Shown: positions 33,407 to 41,293 of the stretch, piece by piece | Layout: the number at the start of each line of letters is the position of its first letter | Position numbering within the stretch: position 1 is the stretch's first letter | From: Georgenia sp. SYP-B2076 | GTDB taxonomy: Bacteria; Actinomycetota; Actinomycetes; Actinomycetales; Actinomycetaceae | Direction of reading: 5' to 3' | Length of the DNA stretch: 53,707 bases | NCBI RefSeq assembly: GCF_003991205.1 | Contig: NZ_RXOZ01000013.1 | Location: 1 to 53,707 of the forward strand | Position numbers and translations under genes: made by a program | Notes under the pieces: model-generated | What the model was told of the DNA's origin: nothing | Databases searched by the model: none | Seen by the model: only the letters and a program-made list of their open reading frames with translations

Positions 33407-35728
33407 ATGAGCGAGCACCTGACCGCCACCACGAACCACCGGGACGCCGACGCGGACCTGCGCGCCCAGGCAGAGTCCGCCCTCCGCGCGCTGGTCGGCC
33501 GCGACGACGCGCGGCTGCGGGAGGACCAGTGGACCGCCATCGAGGCGCTGGTCGCCGGCCGGCGGCGCGCCCTGGTCGTCGAGCGGACCGGGTGGGGCAA
33601 GTCCGCGGTGTACTTCGTCGCCACCGCGCTGCTCCGCGCGGGCGCCGGCGGCCGGGCACCGGCGGGGCCCACGGTGATCATCTCCCCGCTCCTGGCCCTC
33701 ATGCGCGACCAGATCGGTGCGGCGTCCCGGGCCGGGATCCGTGCCGTGACGATCAACTCCGCCAACGTCACCGAGTGGGACCAGATCCACGCGGCCATCG
33801 CCGACGGCGAGGTCGACGTGCTCCTCTGCTCGCCCGAGCGCCTGAACAACCCCGGCTTCCGGGACGAGGTGCTCCCCCGGCTTGCCGCGACGGCCGGGCT
33901 CGTCGTCGTGGACGAGGCGCACTGCATCTCGGACTGGGGCCACGACTTCCGCCCCGACTACCGGCGCATCCGCACGCTGCTCGGTGAGCTTCCCGCGGGC
34001 ATCCCCGTCCTGGCGACAACGGCGACGGCGAACGAGCGGGTCAGCGCCGACGTCGCGGAGCAGCTCGGCGTGGGCCAGGGGCACGACGACGTCCTCGTGC
34101 TGCGCGGGTCCCTCGACCGGCCGTCCCTGCACCTGGGCGTCCTCGGCCTGCCGGACCAGCCGAGCCGAGTCGCGTGGCTCGGGCAGCAGCTCGGCCGCCA
34201 CACGGGCTCAGGGATCATCTACACCCTCACGGTCGCCGCGGCACAGGAGGTGTCCGAGCAGCTGCGCGCCGCCGGGCACGAGGTGCGCGCCTACACCGGG
34301 CAGACGGACACGACCGAGCGCGAGCAGCTCGAGGCGGACCTCAAGGCGAACCGGGTCAAGGCGCTCGTGGCGACCTCGGCCCTGGGCATGGGCTTCGACA
34401 AGCCCGACCTCGCGTTCGTCATCCACCTCGGTGCACCCGCGTCGCCGATCGCCTACTACCAGCAGGTCGGCCGTGCGGGCCGCGGCGTCGACCGCGCCGA
34501 CGTCGTCCTGCTGCCCGGCCGCGAGGACCAGCAGATCTGGGACTACTTCGGGTCCCTGGCCTTCCCGCCGGAGCGCGCCGTGCGCGAGTCGCTCGCGGCG
34601 CTCACCGAGGGCGGCACCATGTCCACCGCCAGGCTCGAGACCCACGTGGACCTGAGGCGCAGCCGGCTGGAGACCATGCTCAAGGTCCTGGACGTCGACG
34701 GTGCGGTCCGCCGGGTCAAGGGAGGGTGGGAGGCGACCGGGCGGGCGTGGGCCTACGACGCGGACCGGTACGCCCGCGTCGCCGCGACCCGCCGGTCGGA
34801 GCAGCAGGCCATGCTCGACTACGAACGCCTGGACCCGGCCGCGTGCCGGATGGCCTACCTCCGCCACCAGCTCGACGACCCGGACCTGGCGCCGGGCTGG
34901 CGGTGCGGGCGGTGCGACCTGTGCGGCGGCATGGACCTGGACGCCACGGTCGACGCCGGGGCGGTGCAGCAGGCCCGGGCCGCGCTCGACCGGCCGGGCA
35001 TCGAAGTCACGCCGCGGCGGCAGTGGCCCACGGGGATGGAGGCGCTGGGTCTGGAGCTCCGGGGCAAGATCCCCGACGGGGAGCGCGCCGAGACCGGGCG
35101 CGGCGTGGGGCGCCTCGACGGGCTCGGCTGGTCGGTGCCCCTGCGCGAGATGCTCGAGCCCGGGCCGGGCGGCGCCCCGGCCGCCCCCGCCTGGGCTCCC
35201 GGCGACCCGTCCCGGGCGGCCGACGACCCCTCCGAGACCGGCACCGGCTCCCCCGCGCCCGGCCCCCGCGCCGAGGCGGCCCGCGGCGCCGACGGGCTGC
35301 TGCCGACGGCCCTGCGCCGTCCCGTGCAGCAGGTCCTCGAGGAGTGGGCGCCCACGCTGAGGCGTGCCGACGGCTCGCCGGGGGTCGACGGCATCGTCGT
35401 GGTGTCCTCGGCCACCCGCCCGCACCTGGTGGCGCACCTGGCCAAGGGGGTCTCGCAGATCCTCCGGGCGCCCGTCGTCGGCGCCGTCGCGCCGGAGCCC
35501 GGTCGGCCGCCCGGCCGCCACGACGTCAACTCCGCGCAACGGCTCGCGGGCGTGCAGCACCGGCTGCGGCTGGGGCTGAGCGAGGCCGCGGCGGCCGGGC
35601 TGCCCGGCCGCACCGTCGTGCTGGTCGACGACTACACCGACTCGGGGTGGACGCTCACCGTCGCGGCGCGGCTCCTGCGGGAGGCGGGCGCGGCGGCCGT
35701 CTACCCGTTCGTCCTCGCCCAGCGCTGA
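33407..35728 (+). CDS. RecQ-like DNA helicase fused to a C-terminal phosphoribosyltransferase-like domain
   Basis: 773 residues. SF2 RecA-like lobes: TGWGKS (Walker A, Lys65), DEAHCISDWGHDF (169-181), LATTATA, and QVGRAGRG (motif VI, about residue 354). A zinc module follows (CRMAYLRHQ, then CGRCDLC, about 478-504). An approximately 100-residue Pro/Ala/Gly linker (about 580-625) leads to a type I PRTase-like domain with VVVSSATRPHLVAHLA and the PRPP-binding loop VVLVDDYTDSGWTLT (about 738-752). An HRDC domain is not seen. The helicase should unwind branched DNA; a role for the PRTase part is unknown. The ATG at 33407 follows GAGAGGA. Confidence 0.88.
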   Translation: MSEHLTATTNHRDADADLRAQAESALRALVGRDDARLREDQWTAIEALVAGRRRALVVERTGWGKSAVYFVATALLRAGAGGRAPAGPTVIISPLLALMRDQIGAASRAGIRAVTINSANVTEWDQIHAAIADGEVDVLLCSPERLNNPGFRDEVLPRLAATAGLVVVDEAHCISDWGHDFRPDYRRIRTLLGELPAGIPVLATTATANERVSADVAEQLGVGQGHDDVLVLRGSLDRPSLHLGVLGLPDQPSRVAWLGQQLGRHTGSGIIYTLTVAAAQEVSEQLRAAGHEVRAYTGQTDTTEREQLEADLKANRVKALVATSALGMGFDKPDLAFVIHLGAPASPIAYYQQVGRAGRGVDRADVVLLPGREDQQIWDYFGSLAFPPERAVRESLAALTEGGTMSTARLETHVDLRRSRLETMLKVLDVDGAVRRVKGGWEATGRAWAYDADRYARVAATRRSEQQAMLDYERLDPAACRMAYLRHQLDDPDLAPGWRCGRCDLCGGMDLDATVDAGAVQQARAALDRPGIEVTPRRQWPTGMEALGLELRGKIPDGERAETGRGVGRLDGLGWSVPLREMLEPGPGGAPAAPAWAPGDPSRAADDPSETGTGSPAPGPRAEAARGADGLLPTALRRPVQQVLEEWAPTLRRADGSPGVDGIVVVSSATRPHLVAHLAKGVSQILRAPVVGAVAPEPGRPPGRHDVNSAQRLAGVQHRLRLGLSEAAAAGLPGRTVVLVDDYTDSGWTLTVAARLLREAGAAAVYPFVLAQR

Positions 35729-35785
35729 GACGGCCCGCCCGCGCGCAACACCGGGATCGGTGCCCCGGCCGTGGCGGGCTCCGCC

Positions 35786-36922
35786 TCATGACGCGGGGGC
35801 GCCCCGGCGCGGCTCGTGGGCGTTGGGCAGGTAGGCCTCGAGCAGGAACCCGCCGTCGGGCGTCGGGCCCGCCGTCAGCTCCCCGCCGAGCAGCTCGGCG
35901 CGCTCGCGCAGCCCGATCAGGCCGTGCCCGCCGGCCGGGAGGTCGGGCGCCGGCGCCTCGGCCGGGGGTCCATTACACACGGTGACCAGCAGGCCCGTCC
36001 CCCGCGGCGCCGCCCGGACGGCCACCTCGGCCCCGGGGGCGTGCTTGCCCACGTTCGTCAGGCCTTCCTGGACGGTGCGGTAGGCGGCCCGCTCGGTGGG
36101 CTCGGCCCACTCCCGCCCGTCGACGGCGTGCAGGTCCACGCTGGCCCGCTGCCCGCTGTCCGCGACGAGGCGGGGCAGGTCCGCCAGCCGCGGCTGGGGC
36201 GCCAGCTCCACCGGCTGGCCGCCCGCCGCGCGCAGCACGCCGATCATGTGCCGAAGCTCGTCGAGGGTGCGCACGCTGAGCTCGCGGATGGTCGCCGCCG
36301 TCTCTCGGACCGCTGCGTCCGGGGCGGTGATGCGGAGCGCCCCGGCCTGGACGGCGATGAGGCTGACCTGGTGGGAGACGACGTCGTGCATCTCCCGGGC
36401 GAGGCGCGCGCGTTCCCCGGCGAGGACGCGCTCGGAGACGAGCTCGCGCTCGCGTTCCTGCCCGGCGCGGAGCTCGGCGAGGCGGTCGGCGAGGTCATGG
36501 CGGGTCTGCGTGAGCAGACCGAGCGCGAGGGGGGCGCCGACGAAGACGGCCGTGTAGATCAGCCCGAGGAGGTCGTGGGGGCCCACGCGGCCGCCCAGCT
36601 CCCCCGGCGGCCAGGGCAGGTAGTACCCCGCGGCCGCGAGCGCGCCGCACACCACGAGCGGGATCTTCGCGCGCGTGCTCGCGGCGACCGCGTACAGGCC
36701 GGCCAGGGGTGCGACCAGGACGTACGCGACGTACAGCGCCGGCATGCTCAGGGCGAAGGCGGCGTACGGCCACCGGCGGCGGACCACCAGGCCCAGGGCC
36801 GCGACGACGGAGAGGACGAGCGGGGCGCCCCCCTCCCGGCCGGCGCTGAAGAGGGCGTCGAGCAGCGCCAGGACCACCAGGGCGGCGTCCACCGCGACGG
36901 GACGCCAGGGGGCGGGGCTCAT
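35786..36922 (-). CDS. Sensor histidine kinase, NarL/DesK-type
   Basis: 378 residues: four to five membrane helices in the first 140 residues (no large extracellular sensor loop), a short coiled linker, a HisKA_3 dimerisation domain with the phospho-acceptor in REMHDVVSHQ (His179), and a HATPase_c domain with QEGLTNVGKHAPGA and GHGLIGLRERAELLGG. The signal is unknown. Its ATG overlaps the response-regulator stop (ATGA), so the regulator and kinase are translated together. Confidence 0.93.
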   Translation of the reverse strand: MSPAPWRPVAVDAALVVLALLDALFSAGREGGAPLVLSVVAALGLVVRRRWPYAAFALSMPALYVAYVLVAPLAGLYAVAASTRAKIPLVVCGALAAAGYYLPWPPGELGGRVGPHDLLGLIYTAVFVGAPLALGLLTQTRHDLADRLAELRAGQERERELVSERVLAGERARLAREMHDVVSHQVSLIAVQAGALRITAPDAAVRETAATIRELSVRTLDELRHMIGVLRAAGGQPVELAPQPRLADLPRLVADSGQRASVDLHAVDGREWAEPTERAAYRTVQEGLTNVGKHAPGAEVAVRAAPRGTGLLVTVCNGPPAEAPAPDLPAGGHGLIGLRERAELLGGELTAGPTPDGGFLLEAYLPNAHEPRRGAPAS

Positions 36923-37578
36923 CGCCCGGTCGGCGGGGCGGCCACGATGCCCGCGTCCCGGGCGATGACCGCCGCCTGGACCCGGTTGGTCACGGCCAGC
37001 TTCGCCAGCACCGCGCTCACGTGGTCCTTGACCGTCGCCGTGCTCAGGTAGAGCCGGCGGCCGATGTCGGCGTTGGACAGCCCCTCGCCGATCAGGGCCA
37101 GCACGTCCCGCTCCCGCGGGGTCATCGTGGCGATCCGCGCGCGCGGGCCCGGCTGGGCGCCCGAGCCGAGGTAGCCGCCGATCACCGCCTCCGTGACCCC
37201 GGGCGACAGGATCTTGCCGCCGCCGGCCAGCACGCGCACCGCGTGCACGAGCTGCTCCGGCTCGGTGTCCTTGAGCAGGAACCCCGCGGCGCCCGCGCCC
37301 AGCGCCTGCGCGACGTAGTCGTTGGTGTCGAACGTGGTCAGCATCGCCACGGCGGGCGGGCCGGGCCGGCGGGCCAGCTCGCGCAGGACGGTGAGCCCAT
37401 CGACCTCGGGCATCCGCAGGTCGAGGAGGACGACATCGGGCCGGTGCCGCTGCACCTCCTCGACGGCGTGGACGCCGTCACACGCGGCGACCACCTCGAT
37501 GTCCGCGGCGGAGCCCAGGATGAGGCTGAGCCCGGAGCGCACGAGGGCCTCGTCGTCGACGATCATGGCGCGGATCAC
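36919..37578 (-). CDS. Response regulator, NarL/FixJ family
   Basis: 219 residues: receiver domain with IVDDEALVRSGL and the phospho-acceptor in VVLLDLRMPEVDG (Asp53), the switch region AMLTTFD, FLLKD; then a LuxR-type HTH, MTPRERDVLALIGEGLSNADIG and TVKDHVSAVLAKL (helices split here for length). I choose the GTG at 37578, 7 nt after GGAGG; an ATG at 37584 sits too close to it. It pairs with the overlapping kinase gene. The divergent membrane protein gene at 37738 is a natural target, by position only. Confidence 0.93.
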   Translation of the reverse strand: MIRAMIVDDEALVRSGLSLILGSAADIEVVAACDGVHAVEEVQRHRPDVVLLDLRMPEVDGLTVLRELARRPGPPAVAMLTTFDTNDYVAQALGAGAAGFLLKDTEPEQLVHAVRVLAGGGKILSPGVTEAVIGGYLGSGAQPGPRARIATMTPRERDVLALIGEGLSNADIGRRLYLSTATVKDHVSAVLAKLAVTNRVQAAVIARDAGIVAAPPTGR

Positions 37579-37660
37579 GACCATCCCTCCTCCCGCGGAC
37601 ACCTCATGATCCCCCATCGCCGACCGCCGCAGAGGGGGAACGGGGCGCGCCCGCGGCCGG

Positions 37661-37680
37661 ACCCCCGCCGCTCGGCGGGG
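37661..37680. repeat. Hairpin in the divergent regulator/membrane-protein region
   Basis: CCCCCGCCG (37661-37669), CT, CGGCGGGGG (37672-37680) is a perfect 9-bp stem with a 2-nt loop in the 159-nt region between the divergent response regulator and the DUF418-like gene. It could be an operator or an mRNA hairpin; the sequence does not decide. Confidence 0.5.
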
Positions 37681-37737
37681 GTGAGAGCCGACCGCCGGGG
37701 GATGCCTCCCGGGCGGTACGGGACGATCGTGAGGAGC

Positions 37738-38961
37738 ATGACGCGAGCAGAAGTCTCACCGCCGGCTCCGGGGGCGGTCACCCGCCCCGCGAAGCCCCGC
37801 GTGGTCGGGGTCGACGCCACGCGCGGCGTCGCCCTGCTGGGCATGATGGCTGTGCACAGCCTGTGGGCGTTCGACGCCCAGGGCAACGTGACGTGGACGT
37901 ACGCGCTGGCGGCGGGACGCTCCGCCGCCACGTTCGCGGTGCTCGCCGGCATCGGGATCGCGTTCATGACCGGGCGCCGCCAGGTGCCGGCCGCGGACCG
38001 CGGCCACGTCGCCGCGTCGCTCGCCACGCGGGCGCTCGTGGTCGGCGCGATCGGGCTCGCGCTGGGCTTCACGGACCCCGAGCTCGCCAGCGTCATCCTC
38101 ACGTTCTACGCCGTGCTCTTCCTGCTGGCGATCCCGGTGGTCTTCCTCAGCACCCGTGCGGTGCTGGTCACGGGCGTGAGCGTCGCACTGGTGGTGCCGG
38201 TGCTCAGCCAGCTGGTGCGACCGGGACTGCCCGAGCCGTTCGGGGACAACCCCAGCCTGGGTCTGCTCCTCGAGCACCCCCTGCGGCTTGGCCTCGAGCT
38301 GTCCCTGACCGGCCTGTACCCGGCGCTGCCGTGGATGGCCTACATCTGCGTGGGCGTGGTGATCGGCCGGCTGCGGCTGACGGACACCCGGGTGGCCGCC
38401 GGCCTGCTCGCCGCCGGCGTCACGGTGGCGCTCGCGGCCGCCGCCGTCTCCGGGATCCTGCTCGGCGCGCTCGGTGGCCAGGACCGGATCTACGCGGCGG
38501 CCGAGGCCGATGGCATGAGCACCGCCCAGGTCACGGACCTGCTGGTCTGGGGCCCGGACGGGACGACGCCGACCTCGACCTGGTGGTGGCTCGCCAGCGA
38601 CGCCCCGCACTCCACCACCCCGGTGGACCTCGCGCAGACCGGGGGGTCCGCCGTCGCCCTGCTGGGCGGGATGCTGCTGCTCGCCCGGGTGGCGGGGGCG
38701 CTGCTGGTGCCGCTGGCGGCCGCGGGCGGCATGACCCTCACGCTGTACACCGCCCACGTGCTGTTCGTGAACTCCCCGTTCGACGTCCTGGGGGCCACCG
38801 CGGGTTACGTCGCGCAGGTGGTCGCCGTGCTGGCGATCGCCGTCGTCTGGCGCGCGCGGGTGGGCCGGGGCCCGCTCGAGGCGCTCACCAGCAACCTGGC
38901 CCGGCGCGCCGGCCGGGCCGTGCGCCCCCGGCGACCCGTCGTGCTGCCGCACCATCCCTGA
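37738..38961 (+). CDS. DUF418/DUF1624-type multi-pass membrane protein (heparan-alpha-glucosaminide N-acetyltransferase-like)
   Basis: 407 residues with about ten hydrophobic helices. The N-terminal VVGVDATRGVALLGMMAVH is the signature of the HGSNAT-like acyltransferase family, with the conserved Asp-x-x-Arg-Gly and a His after helix 1. The C-terminal half (GGMTLTLYTAHVLF) matches DUF418. Such proteins are thought to move acyl groups across the membrane to sugars or cell-wall glycans; the substrate here is unknown. The ATG at 37738 directly follows GAGGAG, so an earlier GTG (37729) is possible. It is divergent from the two-component regulator. Confidence 0.82.
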   Translation: MTRAEVSPPAPGAVTRPAKPRVVGVDATRGVALLGMMAVHSLWAFDAQGNVTWTYALAAGRSAATFAVLAGIGIAFMTGRRQVPAADRGHVAASLATRALVVGAIGLALGFTDPELASVILTFYAVLFLLAIPVVFLSTRAVLVTGVSVALVVPVLSQLVRPGLPEPFGDNPSLGLLLEHPLRLGLELSLTGLYPALPWMAYICVGVVIGRLRLTDTRVAAGLLAAGVTVALAAAAVSGILLGALGGQDRIYAAAEADGMSTAQVTDLLVWGPDGTTPTSTWWWLASDAPHSTTPVDLAQTGGSAVALLGGMLLLARVAGALLVPLAAAGGMTLTLYTAHVLFVNSPFDVLGATAGYVAQVVAVLAIAVVWRARVGRGPLEALTSNLARRAGRAVRPRRPVVLPHHP

Positions 38962-39003
38962 GCGGTGCGCCCGCCGCTGCCCCGGCCGACGCCCCGCGGC
39001 GGG

Positions 39004-40356
39004 TCAGAACCTGGCGTTGACGGCCTCGGCGTGCGCGGGGAGGTCCTCGGACGTGGCCAGCGCGGTGAGCGGGCCGGCGAGCTCCTTGAGGGCGGTCTCA
39101 TCGTAGTCGATGACCTGCACCGACTTGATGAAGGCCATGACGTTCAGGCCGCTGGCGAACCGTGCCGTGCCGCCCGTGGGGAGCACGTGGTTGGAGCCGG
39201 CGAGGTAGTCCCCGAGCGGGACCGGCGAGTACGGCCCCACGAAGATCGCCCCCGCATTGCGGATCCGTCCCGCGACGTCTGCCGCGTCGGCCGTCTGGAT
39301 CTCCAGGTGCTCGGCGCCGTAGGCGTCGGCGACGGCGACGGCCTGGTCGAGGTCGGTGACCAGCACGGTGCCCGACTGCGGCCCGGACAGCGCGCTGCGC
39401 ATGCGCTCGGCGTGCTTGGTCGCCGGGACGCGGCGGTCGATCTCCCGGTCGACGGCGTCCGCCAGCTCCGGCGAGTCGGTGATGAGGACGGAGGCCGCCG
39501 CCGGGTCGTGCTCGGCCTGGGACATGAGGTCCACGGCGACGTAGGCGGGCTCCGCGGTGGCGTCGGCGAGGACGGCGATCTCGGTGGTGCCGGCCTCGGC
39601 GTCGATGCCCACCGTGCCCATCACGGCGCGCTTGGCGGCGGCGACGTAGATGTTGCCCGGGCCGGTCACGACGTCGACGGCCTCGCACAGGGTCTCCCCC
39701 GCCGTGCCTGCGGCGGCCACGTCGGCGCGGTCGACGTCGTTCTCGACTTGGGCGCCGTAAGCGAGCATGGCCACGGCCTGGGCGCCGCCGACGGCGTAGA
39801 CCTCGTCCACGTCCAGCAGCGCGCACGCGGCGAGGATCACGGGGTGGGGCAGCCCGCCGAAGTCCTTCTGGGGCGGGCTGGCGATCACCAGCTCCTCCAC
39901 CCCGGCCACCTGCGCGGCGACCGCGTTCATCACCACGCTGGAGGGGTAGACCGCGAGGCCGCCCGGGACGTACAGGCCCACGCGGCGCACCGGCACCCAG
40001 CGCTGACGGACGACGCCGCCGCCCGTGATCTCCGTGGTCGTCTCCCGCGGGAGCTGGGCGGTGTGCCCGGCGCGGTTGTGGGCGATGGAGATCTCGAGCG
40101 CCTCCCGCACGGCGGGGTCGAGGTCCGCGAGGGCGTCACGCAGGGCGGCCGCCGGGACGCGGAGGTGCTCCGGACGCACGCCGTCGAACCTCTCGCCGAG
40201 GTCGCGCAGGGCGGCGGCGCCACGGGACCGCACGTCCTCGAGCACCGGGCGGATCTGCGCCATGGCGCCCTCGACGTCGAGTGCCGCGCGCGGCAGGACG
40301 GTGGCGAGCTCGGCAGGGCTGAGGGTCTGACCTCGCAGGTCGATGCGCTTGAGCAT
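39004..40356 (-). CDS. hisD: Histidinol dehydrogenase
   Basis: Two-step NAD-dependent oxidation of histidinol to histidine. The 450-residue protein shows [40 protein letters not shown] and a C-terminal [11 protein letters not shown] segment with zinc-site residues. The ATG at 40356 has a -10 box (TAGGAT, 40369-40364) exactly 7 nt upstream, so the transcript is probably leaderless. The gene is cut off from hisC by a 6.7-kb segment of unrelated genes, some on the other strand, so it must have its own promoter and terminator. Confidence 0.97.
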   Translation of the reverse strand: MLKRIDLRGQTLSPAELATVLPRAALDVEGAMAQIRPVLEDVRSRGAAALRDLGERFDGVRPEHLRVPAAALRDALADLDPAVREALEISIAHNRAGHTAQLPRETTTEITGGGVVRQRWVPVRRVGLYVPGGLAVYPSSVVMNAVAAQVAGVEELVIASPPQKDFGGLPHPVILAACALLDVDEVYAVGGAQAVAMLAYGAQVENDVDRADVAAAGTAGETLCEAVDVVTGPGNIYVAAAKRAVMGTVGIDAEAGTTEIAVLADATAEPAYVAVDLMSQAEHDPAAASVLITDSPELADAVDREIDRRVPATKHAERMRSALSGPQSGTVLVTDLDQAVAVADAYGAEHLEIQTADAADVAGRIRNAGAIFVGPYSPVPLGDYLAGSNHVLPTGGTARFASGLNVMAFIKSVQVIDYDETALKELAGPLTALATSEDLPAHAEAVNARF

Positions 40357-40363
40357 GGCCCCG

Positions 40364-40369
40364 ATCCTA
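40364..40369 (-). promoter_or_regulatory. -10 element for leaderless hisD
   Basis: TAGGAT on the minus strand lies 7 nt before the hisD ATG. No ribosome-binding site is present. The -35 is not recognisable. Confidence 0.5.
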
Positions 40370-40549
40370 GTTCGCGGCGGCGGCCGCCCGGCGGGACGTC
40401 CGGGGCGGGCGCTGGGGTCCGGGACGGCCACGCCCGTGGCGGGCCGGGTGGGTCTGCGCCCGGGACGAGCCACGTCAGCGCGAGCCGTGGCGCGCCGCCG
40501 GGCGCGGTCTGCGCCCTGGACCAGCCGCGCCGCCTGGCAGGATCGTGGC

Positions 40550-40783
40550 ATGAGCGCTGATGACTTCATCCCCACCGTCCCGACCACCGGCACCATCCGC
40601 CTGGGGCAGTTCCTCAAGCTCGCCAACCTCGCGGAGTCCGGCGCGAACGCCCGCGAGCTCATCACGGACGGCGAGGTGAGCGTGGACGGCGAGGTCGAGA
40701 CGCGGCGGGGCCGTCAGCTCGCCCCGGGCATGCTCGTCGAGGTCGCCCTTCCCACCGGCACCATCGCCGCCCGGGTCGGCTGA
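40550..40783 (+). CDS. Small S4-domain RNA-binding protein (YbcJ-like)
   Basis: 77 residues, essentially one S4 domain: [19 protein letters not shown] (first helix; quoted in part), [21 protein letters not shown] and [11 protein letters not shown]. Stand-alone S4 proteins of the YbcJ/RqcP type bind structured RNA or ribosomes; no specific role can be given. The ATG at 40550 is chosen because it precedes the conserved part by about 15 residues. It is divergent from hisD across a 193-nt GC-rich gap that shows only the hisD -10 box. Confidence 0.8.
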   Translation: MSADDFIPTVPTTGTIRLGQFLKLANLAESGANARELITDGEVSVDGEVETRRGRQLAPGMLVEVALPTGTIAARVG

Positions 40784-41207
40784 GGGCCCGCCCAGCACGC
40801 GGAGTGGTCGGGCGCCGACAGCCGAGCACACCAGCCGGCACCGAGCCATCCGGACCTGTGGCCTGTCGCGGTCCGCGGACCCGCAGTGCGGACGCGCAGC
40901 CGGGTGCCGAGCGCAGGGAGCCCGGTGGGTCCGAGCGCCTTGGCGCCGGAGCGCCGAAGAGCCGGAGCGCCGCGAAACCGCAGCGCGAGCACCCTTCATG
41001 CCCGGCACGTCGCGCGGCCGGAGCGCCCGGCGCGCGGATCGCGCCACAACGGCTGCCCGATTGGGGGCGATGGCGTGCCCGTTCCGCGGGATACCGGTGA
41101 GGGCGGCGGCGGTTGTGGCGCGATCCGCGCGCCGCCTGGTCGGCGGGCGTCGGCGACGCGCCCGCACCGCGTCATCTTTCCGCTCTGCAGAATAGTCCTC
41201 TCAAGGT
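40784..41207. other. Non-coding region of about 420 nt with repeats
   Basis: No credible gene is seen between the S4 gene and the transporter promoter; the open frames on both strands mirror each other through an inverted repeat. Contents: a 12-nt palindrome GGTCCGCGGACC (about 40898-40909), several scattered GGAGCGCC words, and a 23-bp inverted repeat with a 61-nt spacer (41028-41134). The GC skew and low third-position bias differ from the flanking genes. Confidence 0.5.
41028..41134. repeat. Large inverted repeat (23-bp perfect arms, 61-nt spacer)
   Basis: The left arm 41028-41050 (contains GCGCGGATCGCGCCACAAC) is the exact reverse complement of 41112-41134. The spacer 41051-41111 has no gene. 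It would form a 23-bp stem in RNA or a cruciform in DNA. There is no target duplication and no transposase nearby, so its class (hairpin element, MITE-like unit, or small structured RNA) is open. Confidence 0.85.
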
Positions 41208-41236
41208 TTGTGCATGACGGAAGTCGGGACTAAGGT
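41208..41236 (+). promoter_or_regulatory. SigA-type promoter of the MFS transporter gene
   Basis: -35 TTGTGC (41208-41213), 17-nt spacer, -10 TAAGGT (41231-41236). Expected transcription start near 41243, about 50 nt before the ATG at 41294. Confidence 0.6.
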
Positions 41237-41247
41237 CCCCGTGTTGT

Positions 41248-41276
41248 GATGCCGGTCACTCAGACCGGTTCGCATC
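41248..41276 (+). promoter_or_regulatory. Inverted repeat at the transporter transcription start, possible operator
   Basis: GATG-CCGGTC-ACTCA-GACCGG-(4 nt)-CATC forms nested inverted repeats at about +5 to +33 of the predicted transcript. The 6-bp inner arms and the position suit a repressor site or a leader hairpin. No regulator gene is adjacent. Confidence 0.45.
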
Positions 41277-41293
41277 ATGAATCTGGAGAACCC

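Noticed and set aside
41028-41134. Insertion sequence ends
   Set aside because: The inverted repeats enclose only 61 nt, without transposase and without flanking direct repeats, so it is not a complete IS; it is kept only as an unclassified repeat.
40475-41167. Possible 230-aa minus-strand gene over the S4 gene and the intergenic region
   Set aside because: It overlaps the S4 coding region in antisense and its repeated Ala/Arg segments come from the inverted repeat. There is no ribosome-binding site or known domain.
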